A DNA stretch of 64,000 nt from Cognatundibacterium griseum (GTDB taxonomy: Bacteria > Pseudomonadota > Gammaproteobacteria > Burkholderiales > Burkholderiaceae_D). Made by a program: the position numbers and the translations under genes. This document shows positions 8,599 to 17,895 of the stretch, piece by piece. Where the stretch lies: positions 868,001 through 932,000 of the forward strand of contig NZ_JACOGC010000001.1 of the NCBI RefSeq assembly GCF_014284195.1. The letters are read 5' to 3'. The first letter of the stretch is position 1. Every line of letters starts with the position of its first letter. The notes under the pieces were generated by a model. It had not been told where the DNA came from. It did no database searches and saw only the letters and a program-made list of their open reading frames with translations.

Positions 8599-9891
8599 TC
8601 AGCGGGGATTCTGTTTTAAAAAGCCGTCCAGTATTTGCATGGTTCTGGCTGTTGCACCCTGATGCTGCAGGAAAAATCCGTGTGCCTGCCGCCCCATGTG
8701 CTGTCTTTGCGGCGCATCGGCCAGCAAGGCGAGCGCCTCCTGCAGCATACTCCTTGCGCCATCTACCCGCAACGCAGCTTCAGCCGCGATTGCCTGATCG
8801 GTAATTTCAGAAAAATTGAAGGTATGCAAACCTGTCAGTACTGGCTTACCCATGGCGCAGGCTTCGATCAGATTATGACCACCTAACGGCACCAGGCTTC
8901 CGCCGACAAAAGCCACATCGGATGCGGCATAGTACATATACATTTCCCCCATGCTGTCTCCGAGCAAAATCTGCACTTCATTACCGAGTTGCATCGTTGC
9001 ATCCTGTTCCATGGCGGAGCGGCGTACATACCGGAGATTGCGGCTGCCAAGCAAGGCGGCGATCTGGTCAAAGCGCTGCGGATGACGTGGCGTGATGATC
9101 AGCAAGGGTTTTTCTGATAGCAGCGGTAATTGTTCCTGAAATGCATCCAGAATCAGCTCTTCTTCACCATCGCGGGTGCTGGCGCACAGGATGACCTGGC
9201 GATTGCCAAAACGCTGGCGCAGCGCAATGCCTTTTTCTTCCATCAGCGGCGGCGGTGTGACATCGAATTTCATGTTGCCGGTGACGACAGCATGGGAAAT
9301 GCCCAGCTGTTGCAGACGTTGCGCATCCGGATTCGATTGCGCTGCCACGGCGCGGATCGCATGGGCTGCCGGCAGAATCAGCGACGACAGCCGCAACGCT
9401 TTGCGTAAAGACTTTTCTGACAGGCGGGCATTGACCAGTGTCACCGGCACCTGATGCACTTCACATTGTGCGATCAGATTCGGCCAGACTTCCGTTTCAA
9501 TCAATATGCACAACTCCGGATGGAAATGCCGGATGAAGCGACGTATCATCCAGTTGATGTCATAGGGCAGGTATGCCTGGCTCAGGCGGATGCCGACATC
9601 GGCAAACAGTTTGCCACCGGTTTCCCGACCGGTTGCGGTCATGTGGGTCAGCAATAACCGGTGTTGCGGGCGGGTTGCCAACAGTGCGCGGATCAGCGGC
9701 TCGGCCGCGCGGGTTTCACCGGCAGAGACGGCATGCACCCAGATTGTGGGTATGCTGCCGCTGGCAGGGTAGAAGCCCAGACGTTCAGCGATATGCTGGC
9801 GGTAGCCAGGCTCCCGGCGGCCGCGCCACCAGAGTCTGAACAATGCGAAGGGCAGGGAAAGACCCCAGATCAGGGAATAAAGTGCACGCAT
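8599..9891 (-). CDS. waaA: 3-deoxy-D-manno-octulosonic acid (Kdo) transferase
   Basis: A 430-residue inner-membrane-associated enzyme that adds Kdo from CMP-Kdo to lipid A precursors, making the inner core of LPS. The N-terminal hydrophobic segment (residues 1-20), the HAVSAGETRAAEPLI motif near residue 55 with its conserved Glu, and the C-terminal GGSLVPLGGHNLIE nucleotide-sugar site (near residue 325) are all typical of the GT30 family at full length. It follows the EamA transporter gene by three bases. With the downstream waaC and glycosyltransferase genes on the same strand it forms an LPS core region. Confidence 0.95.
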   Translation of the reverse strand: MRALYSLIWGLSLPFALFRLWWRGRREPGYRQHIAERLGFYPASGSIPTIWVHAVSAGETRAAEPLIRALLATRPQHRLLLTHMTATGRETGGKLFADVGIRLSQAYLPYDINWMIRRFIRHFHPELCILIETEVWPNLIAQCEVHQVPVTLVNARLSEKSLRKALRLSSLILPAAHAIRAVAAQSNPDAQRLQQLGISHAVVTGNMKFDVTPPPLMEEKGIALRQRFGNRQVILCASTRDGEEELILDAFQEQLPLLSEKPLLIITPRHPQRFDQIAALLGSRNLRYVRRSAMEQDATMQLGNEVQILLGDSMGEMYMYYAASDVAFVGGSLVPLGGHNLIEACAMGKPVLTGLHTFNFSEITDQAIAAEAALRVDGARSMLQEALALLADAPQRQHMGRQAHGFFLQHQGATARTMQILDGFLKQNPR

Positions 9892-9894
9892 GAA

Positions 9895-10800
9895 TTAATT
9901 GTGTTTGAAATTCACCAGAACGATACCACCGAGTACCAGCAGGGCGCCAACGGCAAAGCGCAGGCTGACCGGATCCTGCATCAGGATGACACCGGCAGCC
10001 ACGCCAAACAGTGGCGTCAGGAATGAAAAAACCGCCAGCCGCGACGCCAGATAACGGCGCATCAGCCAGAACCATGCGAGATAGCTGGCAAACGCCACAA
10101 CCACGCTCTGAAAGATCATGCTGCTCCAGGCAATCGTAGTCCAGGCTGCCGGCAGCGACTCACCCTGCAGCGCAACCACTGCCAGCAGGATGACGGCGGC
10201 ACCGGCCAGCTGATAAAACAGTGTTGTGGTCGGCTCCGCTTCCGACAGGCTGGATTTACGTATTGTGACCGTCGTGGCTGCCCATAATATGGCCGCCAGA
10301 ATACCGAGACTGTCGCCGATCAGCATGTGCCGGGTATCAGGTTCCGGACCGGTATGACTGAATGCCCCCGAAAAGGCGACAGCAACACCGGCAAACGAGG
10401 CAAGAATGCCGCCCCACTGGCTTGCCTGCAACCGTTCTGCCGGAATCAGGAAATGCAGTCCCAGTACCGTGAAAATTGGCGCAGTGTACAGAAAGACCGA
10501 GATATGCGAGGCAGACGTGAAATTCAGTCCATAAGAAATCGCCAGAAATTCCCCGGCAAATAATAATCCGGCAACTAAGCCAGGCACGACATGCTGGTCA
10601 CGCAAAGAGAACGGGATGTTGCGGATGCGGATGAGCAGCAGCACCAGCAGCGCTGCAATCGCGGAACGCAGCCCAAGTTGCAGTGTTGAACCGATGATCG
10701 GCGCGGCGAGTTTGACCGCGACTTGTTGCAAGCCCCAGCAGAAGCAAAGCAGGATCATCAGACCGATGGCATTTCCATCGAGACTTTGGCGTGTGGACAT
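9895..10800 (-). CDS. EamA/DMT-family membrane transporter
   Basis: A 301-residue protein with about ten hydrophobic segments arranged as two EamA repeats (roughly residues 12-145 and 160-298). The N-terminal repeat has FCWGLQQVAVKLAAP and the second has GDSLGILAAILWAATTV, typical of the drug/metabolite transporter superfamily. The substrate cannot be read from sequence. It lies immediately upstream of waaA, probably in one transcript. EamA members near cell-envelope genes sometimes move lipids or sugars, but here that is only suggestion. Confidence 0.88.
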   Translation of the reverse strand: MSTRQSLDGNAIGLMILLCFCWGLQQVAVKLAAPIIGSTLQLGLRSAIAALLVLLLIRIRNIPFSLRDQHVVPGLVAGLLFAGEFLAISYGLNFTSASHISVFLYTAPIFTVLGLHFLIPAERLQASQWGGILASFAGVAVAFSGAFSHTGPEPDTRHMLIGDSLGILAAILWAATTVTIRKSSLSEAEPTTTLFYQLAGAAVILLAVVALQGESLPAAWTTIAWSSMIFQSVVVAFASYLAWFWLMRRYLASRLAVFSFLTPLFGVAAGVILMQDPVSLRFAVGALLVLGGIVLVNFKHN

Positions 10801-10909
10801 GTGATCAATAGGAAATCAGTAGCAGAAATTAAAAGCAGGAGCCGGAAAAAGCAGGAACAAGACCACGCTTAACCACGCAGAAGCAGGACTATACCTCAAC
10901 TGCGGTGGC

Positions 10910-11896
10910 TCACGTCTGATGCCGGCTCAGATTCTTGTTCAGCAGGCGCCAGATATGACCGACGCTGGCGGCACGCTGAGACTGGATGCTGCGGCGTTTG
11001 CGCCAGGTGTCCGGCAGGCCGAGAATCGCGTCGCGTTTGGCACGCAGGATGACTTTGCCCTGTCCTTCCTTGATGAAATACAGCACACTGGCCAGATTCA
11101 GCGCCAGATGCAGCGGCAACAGCAGCCAGAACAGGACTCCCGGCATGTTCTTCACAAATGTCCAGACCAGGTTCCGGTGCCCGTGATAGACCGAGAAATC
11201 GCTGCGTTTGCCGGTAATGGCCGAACCGACATGGTGCGCTACCGAATCAGGCACGTACAGGCAGCGGTATCCCAGCAACTGGTAGCGGAATCCCAGATCA
11301 ATATCTTCGACATAGCAGAAATAGTCTTCATCAAAACCGCCGATATGATCGAACACATCACGCCGGTAAAGACCTGCAGCCGCGCAGGTGGAAAAAATCT
11401 CTTTGCTTTCCAGGTAGCAGTCCTGCATGGCTTTACCATGCGCCTCGCGCCAGACCAGGCCGCTGAGATGATACGCGTCGCCGATGCCATCGAGCAGTTT
11501 CCCGGTATTCGCATCCATCAGCCGGCTGCCAAAAATCGCGAATTCGGGATGCAGACGGGCAGCATTCATCAATGTTTCCAGCCAGCGCGGCTCGGGAAAA
11601 GCGTCCGGATTCAGCAAGGCAATCCAGTCGCTGTCAGGGGAACAGTGTTGTACGGCAAGATTATTGCCCGCGGCAAAACCGAGGTTGCTGCCGGCATGAA
11701 GGACCTTCACCTGCGGGAAAAGGCGCTCCACCGCCTGGCCGGAGCCATCTGAGCTGGCATTGTCGACTACGATGATCTCGTCCGGCACCCGCGTTTGCGC
11801 GCACAGATCGGCCACGCAGCGGCGCAGCAGGTCACCACCGTTCCAATTGACGATGATAACGCTGACTTTCGGCGCGGAGGGCAGAGCTGCTTGCAT
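10910..11896 (-). CDS. Family 2 glycosyltransferase
   Basis: A 328-residue GT-A fold enzyme. The N-terminus VSVIIVNWNGGDLLRRCV and IIVVDNASSDGSG are the nucleotide-binding start of GT2. LLNPDAFP (near residue 95) supplies the Asp of the DxD-like site, and YFCYVEDIDLGFRYQLLGY holds the ED motif. A hydrophobic segment lies near residue 250. It resembles rhamnosyl- and mannosyltransferases of O-antigen clusters, and the rfbBACD genes in this window would supply dTDP-rhamnose. It sits 91 bp after waaC on the same strand. Donor and acceptor are unknown. Confidence 0.88.
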   Translation of the reverse strand: MQAALPSAPKVSVIIVNWNGGDLLRRCVADLCAQTRVPDEIIVVDNASSDGSGQAVERLFPQVKVLHAGSNLGFAAGNNLAVQHCSPDSDWIALLNPDAFPEPRWLETLMNAARLHPEFAIFGSRLMDANTGKLLDGIGDAYHLSGLVWREAHGKAMQDCYLESKEIFSTCAAAGLYRRDVFDHIGGFDEDYFCYVEDIDLGFRYQLLGYRCLYVPDSVAHHVGSAITGKRSDFSVYHGHRNLVWTFVKNMPGVLFWLLLPLHLALNLASVLYFIKEGQGKVILRAKRDAILGLPDTWRKRRSIQSQRAASVGHIWRLLNKNLSRHQT

Positions 11897-11987
11897 CTTA
11901 AAATTTTTCTCTTGATGTCTGAAATATCACGGGTCGCCGGTACCGCCAATGCAGTATGTCGGAGCAGGTGTTCATGGCTGACACTTA

Positions 11988-12992
11988 TTATGCAGCAGGC
12001 GCAGTGCCGGCAGACAATAAGAATTGTATAGCCTGTCTGACTTCCGCAGGTGTTGCCGGGCTGCTATTATCGCCGAGGTTGATGATTTGAGGGGACCAGT
12101 TTCCTTCAGTTTTCCAACGGGGTGATGCGCAGTAAATTTCAATGGTCGGCGTTTCATACGCAGCTGCAATATGGGTCAGACCAGTGTCGACGCCAATAGC
12201 CAGCCGGGCCGATTGTGCGAGCAGTGTTGCTGCACGCATGGACAATGCGGGTAGTACCGTGGCATTCGGCATCACAGCCGCCATCGCCTCTGCCTCAGCT
12301 TTTTCTTCAGGATTACCCCATGGTAACAAGACCGGTAAACGGTATTCCTGCAGGTAGGCTGCAATCTCTGCCCAGCATGCGCGCGGCCATTTTTTTGCAG
12401 CACCCGCGGTGCCGTGAAAAAAGACGGCGTAAGGGCCTGCCGGTTTCCAGAGCCTGTCTTCCGGTAATGTTGCCGGTGGCTGCAATCCGAAATTCGCCGG
12501 CGTGTCTACGGTATATCCGGCAGCAGCGGCTGCTACCAGTCTGCCGCGCAGCACGGCATGGGTACGGTTGTCTACGGGAACGCTCTGGTCGTGAAATATC
12601 CTGGAAATGCCTTCATAACCTGAGCCTTCGGTGCCGTTGGCGAGCCCTGCCTTTTTACCGCCCGGACTGGATTTGGCCAGACCCATGAGAATGCCTGTTT
12701 TGAGCAAGCCCTGAGTGTCGAGGATCAGATCGTAGGTTTCCTGGCGCAATGCGCGGCAGAAATCCGCGATTTCGCGACGTGTTCCGGCACTGGTCAGACT
12801 TTTTCGCCAGCGTCGCAAGGCAAACGGGATGATGCGGCGCACACCCGGATGCAACCGCACCAGATTCACATAAGCTTCTTCCGTCACCCAGTCAATTCTG
12901 GCGTCCGGGTAATGACGCAGCAGATCATGCACAACCGGCATGTTGTGCAGCACATCCCCCAGAGAGGAAACGCGGATCAGCAGGATATTCAC
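11988..12992 (-). CDS. waaC: LPS heptosyltransferase I
   Basis: A GT9-family enzyme that transfers the first L-glycero-D-manno-heptose to Kdo in the LPS inner core. The N-terminus NILLIRVSSLGDVLHNMPVVHDL, the WVTEEAYVNLVRLHP stretch and the C-terminal IGVDTGLTHIAAAY (ADP-heptose site) identify WaaC. The GTG at 12992 aligns with the usual start of the family and leaves 22 bp after the phosphomannomutase stop. An in-frame ATG at 13034 would add 14 residues and overlap that gene by 20 bp. Length (334 residues) is normal. Confidence 0.93.
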   Translation of the reverse strand: MNILLIRVSSLGDVLHNMPVVHDLLRHYPDARIDWVTEEAYVNLVRLHPGVRRIIPFALRRWRKSLTSAGTRREIADFCRALRQETYDLILDTQGLLKTGILMGLAKSSPGGKKAGLANGTEGSGYEGISRIFHDQSVPVDNRTHAVLRGRLVAAAAAGYTVDTPANFGLQPPATLPEDRLWKPAGPYAVFFHGTAGAAKKWPRACWAEIAAYLQEYRLPVLLPWGNPEEKAEAEAMAAVMPNATVLPALSMRAATLLAQSARLAIGVDTGLTHIAAAYETPTIEIYCASPRWKTEGNWSPQIINLGDNSSPATPAEVRQAIQFLLSAGTAPAA

Positions 12993-13014
12993 AGCAGATA
13001 CCCGGATGCGGTCA

Positions 13015-14391
13015 TCAGTAAGGCAATTCTGCATCCGGTTTGACTGCCAGCACCGCCTGTTTCAGCGCTGCCTGAATTCTGGACAGTGCAGCCGGCGTCT
13101 CTGCTTCAAAACGCATCACAATCACCGGTGTGGTATTCGATGAACGCGCCAGTCCGAAACCGTCAGGATATTCCACGCGCAGTCCGTCAATGGTAATGAC
13201 TTCATCGGCTCCGGGGAATTGTGCCGTGGCCTGCATGGCCGCGATGATGCTGAAATTTTCTCCTTCGGTCAGTTTCAGCTGCAGTTCCGGCGTGGAAGCA
13301 GATTGTGGCAGGTTGTTGAGTGTCGCTGTCATGTCGCTTGCCCGGCTGAGGATTTCCAGCAGGCGGGCTCCGGCATACAGACCGTCGTCAAAACCGTACC
13401 AGCGATCTTTAAAGAAAATATGACCGCTCATCTCTCCGCCCAGCGGGGAACCGGTTTCCTTGAGTTTGGCTTTGACCAGTGAATGGCCGGTTTTCCACAT
13501 CAGCGGTACTCCGCCGCGCGCTTTGACCCACGGCGCGATATGGCGGGTACATTTCACGTCGTACAGAATCTGCGCGCCGGGATTGCGGGTCAGCACATCT
13601 TCAGCAAACAGCATCAGCTGGCGATCAGGGTAAATGATCTGTCCGTCTTTGGTGACCACGCCCAGCCGGTCGCCGTCGCCGTCAAATGCGAGGCCGATTT
13701 CCGCATCGGTTGTACGCAGGCATTGAATCAGGTCCTGCAGATTTTCCGGATGTGCCGGGTCCGGGTGGTGATTGGGGAAAGTGCCATCGACTTCGCAGAA
13801 TAATTCAATCACTTCGCAGCCCATGCCGCGGTATAAATCCGCTGCATATGCACCCGCCACGCCATTGCCGCAATCGACAGCGATCTTTAACGGCCGGGCC
13901 AGTCTGACATCGCCGGTAATGCGCTCCAGATAAGCCGTTTTAATGTCATGGGTACGGTAGTTGCCTTTTCCGGTGGCGAACTCTTTTTTCAGGATGGTCT
14001 GGTAAAGCGCCTGAATGGCGTCGCCATAGATCGCTGCGCCGGCCAGCACCATTTTGAAACCGTTGTAGTCAGGCGGATTGTGGCTGCCGGTGACCATGAT
14101 GCCGGAGCTGGCGCCGAGCACATGCGTGCCGAAATACACCATCGGGGTTACGACAACGCCCAGATCAATCACATCCACCCCGGTTGATTGCAAGCCTTTG
14201 GCCAGCGCGGCGCATAATTCCGGGCCTGACAGGCGGCCATCGCGGCCAATCACGACGGCTGTTTCTCCCTTTGCTGCCGCGGCGCTGCCGAAGGCTTGTC
14301 CGATCTGGTAAGCGACATCGGCGTCCAGGGTTTTGCCGATAATGCCGCGGATATCATAAGCTTTGAAAATGCTGGGTGAGAGTAAAGACAT
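13015..14391 (-). CDS. manB: Phosphomannomutase/phosphoglucomutase
   Basis: A 458-residue alpha-D-phosphohexomutase of the AlgC/ManB type that interconverts the 1- and 6-phosphates of mannose or glucose. FKAYDIRGIIG opens the protein. The phosphoserine loop TGSHNP lies near residue 102, the metal-binding DGDGDRLG near 240, the sugar-specificity GGEMSGHIFF near 320, and the phosphate-binding RSSNTTP near 420. All four functional loops are present. It would feed GDP-mannose or, as glucose-1-phosphate, the neighbouring dTDP-rhamnose genes. It is transcribed with waaC downstream. Confidence 0.93.
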   Translation of the reverse strand: MSLLSPSIFKAYDIRGIIGKTLDADVAYQIGQAFGSAAAAKGETAVVIGRDGRLSGPELCAALAKGLQSTGVDVIDLGVVVTPMVYFGTHVLGASSGIMVTGSHNPPDYNGFKMVLAGAAIYGDAIQALYQTILKKEFATGKGNYRTHDIKTAYLERITGDVRLARPLKIAVDCGNGVAGAYAADLYRGMGCEVIELFCEVDGTFPNHHPDPAHPENLQDLIQCLRTTDAEIGLAFDGDGDRLGVVTKDGQIIYPDRQLMLFAEDVLTRNPGAQILYDVKCTRHIAPWVKARGGVPLMWKTGHSLVKAKLKETGSPLGGEMSGHIFFKDRWYGFDDGLYAGARLLEILSRASDMTATLNNLPQSASTPELQLKLTEGENFSIIAAMQATAQFPGADEVITIDGLRVEYPDGFGLARSSNTTPVIVMRFEAETPAALSRIQAALKQAVLAVKPDAELPY

Positions 14392-14418
14392 GATGACCTT
14401 ATGAGAGTGTCGATGAGA

Positions 14419-16347
14419 TTAGTGCAGTAACGGAGCAGCTGGGGTGGAGGGGGCAGCACTGGCTTGCCACAGTAGATCCTCGATGCCGCATTGCGGTTGG
14501 TATTCTGCCACTGTTTTCTGTAATAAGGCGCGAATTTGCGCATAATCAAAAGCCCGGCAAGCCTGTTCCAGTTCCTGCAGATTGACCTGCAATTGCTGCC
14601 AGGAAATTTCATTTTCCTGTGCCCGCATGATCAGCGGATGGGTCGTGCCTTCCACGTTATCGCCAATCAGTAATTCCTCATACAGTTTTTCGCCGGGACG
14701 CAGGCCGACATGCTGGATTTCGATGGTGCCATCCGGTGTCTGTTCGCACTTCACTTCCAGCCCGCTCAGGTGCACCATGCGCCGTGCCAGATCGATAATG
14801 CGCACTGGTTCTCCCATGTCGAGCACAAAGACATCACCGCCTTCGCCCATCGCACCGGCTTGCAGCACCAGTTGCGCCGCTTCCGGGATCGTCATGAAAT
14901 AGCGCGTGATTTCAGGATGAGTCAGCGTGATCGGGCCGCCTGCCATGATCTGTTTGCGAAACAGCGGGACGACAGAACCCGACGAGCCGAGGACATTTCC
15001 AAAGCGCACCATGCAGAAGCGGGTTGTGCGCTGCGTGCGCGAAAACGCCTGCAGGATCAGTTCTGCCATTCGTTTGGTGGTACCCATCACATTGGTCGGA
15101 CGCACGGCTTTGTCGGTGGAGATCAGAACGAAATTGGCAACCTGGTTACGCACGGCGGCTTGTGCAACTGACAGCGTGCCAAAGACATTGTTGCGGATAC
15201 CTTCGATCGGATTGTGCTCTACCAGAGGGACATGCTTATACGCTGCAGCGTGATACAGCGTTTCGACAGCGCAGGTGCTGAAAATTTTATCGAGCCGGGT
15301 TTCATCCAGCACGGAGCCGAGAAACGGCAGAATCTCGATATCGAGTTTCAGCTGGGCGCGCAGACTTTGCAGTTCCTGTTCCATGGCGTACAGCGCGTAT
15401 TCCGACATTTCCAGCAAGATCAGTTTTGCCGGTTTCTGGCGCAGAATCTGGCGGCATAATTCTGAACCGATCGAACCGCCAGCACCGGTCACCATCACGT
15501 TTTTTCCGGTAATGCAGATACTCAGAAGCCGGGCATCCGGTGTGACCGGGTCGCGTCCCAGCAAGTCTTCAATTTCCACATCGCGCACATCCTGAACGCG
15601 CAGCTCGCCATTCACCAGACTTTGAATGGAAGGGGTCACTTTGATTTTGAGTTTCAGATGCTCCAGCTGATTCAGTATCTGCTTCTGCCGGGTCTTGCTG
15701 GCAGACGGCAGGGCGAGCAGAATCTGGTTGATCCCCAGCCGCGGCACCAGTGCATCAATCTCGGCCGGATCATAGACTTTGACGCCGGCAATGGTCGAGC
15801 CGTGGCGGTTTTTATTGTCGTCCAGAAAGGCAACACAGTGATGTTCACCACCGGCACGCAATGCCGAAGCCAGCTGCGCACCGGCTTTTCCGGCGCCATA
15901 GATACAGACCTGATGAACCGCACTGCCGGTCATATCTGCCCGCAGCAGCCAGCTGCGGGCCAGAAAGCGGCTGGCACTCAGATACAGAATGGAGCCCGTC
16001 CAGAAAAATCCGAAGATGGCCCGGGAGATCGGCATGATATGCAGCATCACACTGATAAATGCCAGCAGAAAAACGGCAATACTGGCACCGAACATAATCA
16101 CACTGATAATTTTCTGGTCGATGAAACGCACCACCGCACGGTACAGACCGATGCGTGTGAATACCGGAATCGAAATCAGCGGGATGGCAAAAATCAGCCA
16201 GAAATAATGACGGAATAATTCCATCGTGAAATCATCGTAGCGCAGCCAGATGGCGAGAATAAAGATCAGCGGCAGGCATAGTGCATCCAGACTGGCGGCC
16301 AGAATCTGTTTTTGCAGGCGGGGAATATGTATCAGAGATTGGATCAC
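14419..16347 (-). CDS. wbpM: Membrane NDP-sugar 4,6-dehydratase (WbpM/CapD family)
   Basis: A 642-residue protein of the long WbpM/CapD type. The first ~130 residues form four membrane helices. A CoA-binding-like Rossmann domain (ICIYGAGKAGAQLASAL, near 150) comes next, then the catalytic SDR domain starting VMVTGAGGSIGSELCRQIL near 285. The family makes UDP-4-keto-6-deoxy sugars from UDP-GlcNAc, the first step to QuiNAc, FucNAc or bacillosamine. Instead of the classical SDR Tyr-x-x-x-Lys, the site has ISTDKAVRPTNVMGTTKRMAE with Met in place of Tyr, as in WbpM. It is encoded next to an initiating sugar transferase and a reductase, a standard O-antigen/capsule module. The symbol is by family resemblance. 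Confidence 0.9.
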   Translation of the reverse strand: MIQSLIHIPRLQKQILAASLDALCLPLIFILAIWLRYDDFTMELFRHYFWLIFAIPLISIPVFTRIGLYRAVVRFIDQKIISVIMFGASIAVFLLAFISVMLHIMPISRAIFGFFWTGSILYLSASRFLARSWLLRADMTGSAVHQVCIYGAGKAGAQLASALRAGGEHHCVAFLDDNKNRHGSTIAGVKVYDPAEIDALVPRLGINQILLALPSASKTRQKQILNQLEHLKLKIKVTPSIQSLVNGELRVQDVRDVEIEDLLGRDPVTPDARLLSICITGKNVMVTGAGGSIGSELCRQILRQKPAKLILLEMSEYALYAMEQELQSLRAQLKLDIEILPFLGSVLDETRLDKIFSTCAVETLYHAAAYKHVPLVEHNPIEGIRNNVFGTLSVAQAAVRNQVANFVLISTDKAVRPTNVMGTTKRMAELILQAFSRTQRTTRFCMVRFGNVLGSSGSVVPLFRKQIMAGGPITLTHPEITRYFMTIPEAAQLVLQAGAMGEGGDVFVLDMGEPVRIIDLARRMVHLSGLEVKCEQTPDGTIEIQHVGLRPGEKLYEELLIGDNVEGTTHPLIMRAQENEISWQQLQVNLQELEQACRAFDYAQIRALLQKTVAEYQPQCGIEDLLWQASAAPSTPAAPLLH

Positions 16348-16359
16348 GATATGCTTGCC

Positions 16360-16923
16360 TCAGTGAGTAATACCGTCGCGGCGGACTACTTTAAAAAAGG
16401 TCATCCAGAGTATGCGGAAATCCATCAGCAGTGACTGATGCGCCAGGTAATAGGCATCCATCTCCACTTTGACCGGGATGGGTAATTCATCGCGGCCATT
16501 CACCTGTGCCCATCCGGTCAGTCCGGGTGGAATGGTATGGACCTGTTTTTCCGTTCGTAGTGCAATCAGGTCATGCTGATTAAACAGCGCCGGACGCGGC
16601 CCGACGAAACTCATATCGCCTTTCAGGATGCTCCAGAGCTGTGGCAATTCATCCAGGCTGGATTTTCGCAGAAAAGAGCCGACTGGCGTCAGGTATTGTT
16701 CCGGTTTATCCAGCAAATGCGTCGCCACAGCAGGGGTGTCAATACGCATGCTGCGGAACTTTGGCATACGGAAAATTGCATTGTTTTTGCCGACACGGTC
16801 GGACCAGTATACGGCGGGGCCGCGCGAAGTCAGTTTGACCAGCAGTGCTGTGATCAGGATTGGCAGCAGCAGGATGGCGGTTGCGATCAGGGAGAGCAAT
16901 AAATCGATCAGACGTTTCAGCAT
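16360..16923 (-). CDS. Initiating sugar-phosphate transferase (WcaJ/PglC family)
   Basis: A 187-residue monotopic phosphoglycosyl transferase that would load a sugar-1-phosphate onto undecaprenyl phosphate and so start the polysaccharide repeat. One N-terminal re-entrant membrane segment (residues 5-30) precedes PKFRSMR, the DELPQLWSILKGDMSFVGPRP block with its catalytic Asp-Glu, and GLTGWAQVNGRD. It is the short form without the long N-terminal helices of WbaP/WcaJ. Its stop overlaps nothing and its start overlaps the upstream epimerase stop by seven bases. The donor is probably the product of the adjacent dehydratase/reductase pair. Confidence 0.92.
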   Translation of the reverse strand: MLKRLIDLLLSLIATAILLLPILITALLVKLTSRGPAVYWSDRVGKNNAIFRMPKFRSMRIDTPAVATHLLDKPEQYLTPVGSFLRKSSLDELPQLWSILKGDMSFVGPRPALFNQHDLIALRTEKQVHTIPPGLTGWAQVNGRDELPIPVKVEMDAYYLAHQSLLMDFRILWMTFFKVVRRDGITH

Positions 16924-17888
16924 AATTCAGGAAAGGAAGCGACGGTAGCGGCCAGACCCTGTTCGACTGAATAGGGGGGCGTCCAGTTAAGCAGGCGATT
17001 TGCTTTGCCGATATCAACTTGTAATGACAGGCACAGGCGCTCCGCCATCGCAGTTTTTCCGGCAAATTTCGCGCCAGCCATCAGCCAGGAGGCAGGAACC
17101 GGCAGCAGGTGCGCCGGTCTGCGCATGGCATGTGCACAGATTTGCAGTAATTCTGTGGTGGATAAATCCCTGCCATCAGATACCAGAAAAATCTGCTGGC
17201 GGGCTGCGGGGTGCCGAAGACATACGGTAATCAGGTCGACCAGATTACCGATATACACAAAGCTGCGGCGGTTATTGATGCGGCCAAACGGCAGCGGAAT
17301 TCCTTTCCTGACCCAGCGCAGCATGTTCAGGAAATTGGCTTTGACACCCGGTCCATAAACCAGCGGCGGCCGGATAATGGTGATGCTCATGCCGGTATCC
17401 TGCCCAAGTTGCAGTAATGCCTGTTCTGCTTCCTGTTTTGAGATACCGTAAGGATCATCTGCCTGCGGCGGATCTGTTTCGTTGAACGGATGCCCTGCCG
17501 TCGTCAGTTCACCGTTCACTTTGACTGAGCTGATGAAAATAAATTGCCTGACGCCTACCCGGGCTGCCTGTCGCGCCAGTGCCAGAGTGGCTGACACATT
17601 CACGGCACGAAACAGTGACATTGGATCAGTCGCTGTTTCGTGCATCACGTGCACTCTGGCCGCGCAGTGAATCACGGCATCGGCCTGATGCAGCCAGGAT
17701 GACCAGTCGGTATTTTCTGTCATGCCATCAATTTGCGGATTGCTCAGCAACGGATGTGTCCATGTCAACGGCCGGCGCGAGGGACAGACGACGGTTTTTC
17801 CCTGCTGTATCAAATAATGGGCAACGGCCTGACCCACGAAACCACTGGCGCCGGTGATCAGAAGATGTTTTTCCATAGACGGATTCAT
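16917..17888 (-). CDS. NAD(P)-dependent sugar epimerase/reductase (WbpV/WbpK-like)
   Basis: An extended short-chain dehydrogenase. The Rossmann motif ITGASGFVGQAVAHYL opens it, FISSVKVNGE supplies the Ser, and DPYGISKQEAEQAL supplies the catalytic Tyr-x-x-x-Lys. The second half (NRRSFVYIGNLVDLI) is typical of 4-ketosugar reductases partnered with WbpM and a short initiating transferase. Likely it reduces the 4-keto-6-deoxy sugar. Start codons at 17888 and 17876 are both possible and neither has a strong ribosome site. The still longer frame to 17930 would overlap the upstream gene. Confidence 0.85.
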   Translation of the reverse strand: MNPSMEKHLLITGASGFVGQAVAHYLIQQGKTVVCPSRRPLTWTHPLLSNPQIDGMTENTDWSSWLHQADAVIHCAARVHVMHETATDPMSLFRAVNVSATLALARQAARVGVRQFIFISSVKVNGELTTAGHPFNETDPPQADDPYGISKQEAEQALLQLGQDTGMSITIIRPPLVYGPGVKANFLNMLRWVRKGIPLPFGRINNRRSFVYIGNLVDLITVCLRHPAARQQIFLVSDGRDLSTTELLQICAHAMRRPAHLLPVPASWLMAGAKFAGKTAMAERLCLSLQVDIGKANRLLNWTPPYSVEQGLAATVASFPELC

Positions 17889-17895
17889 GGGCTGA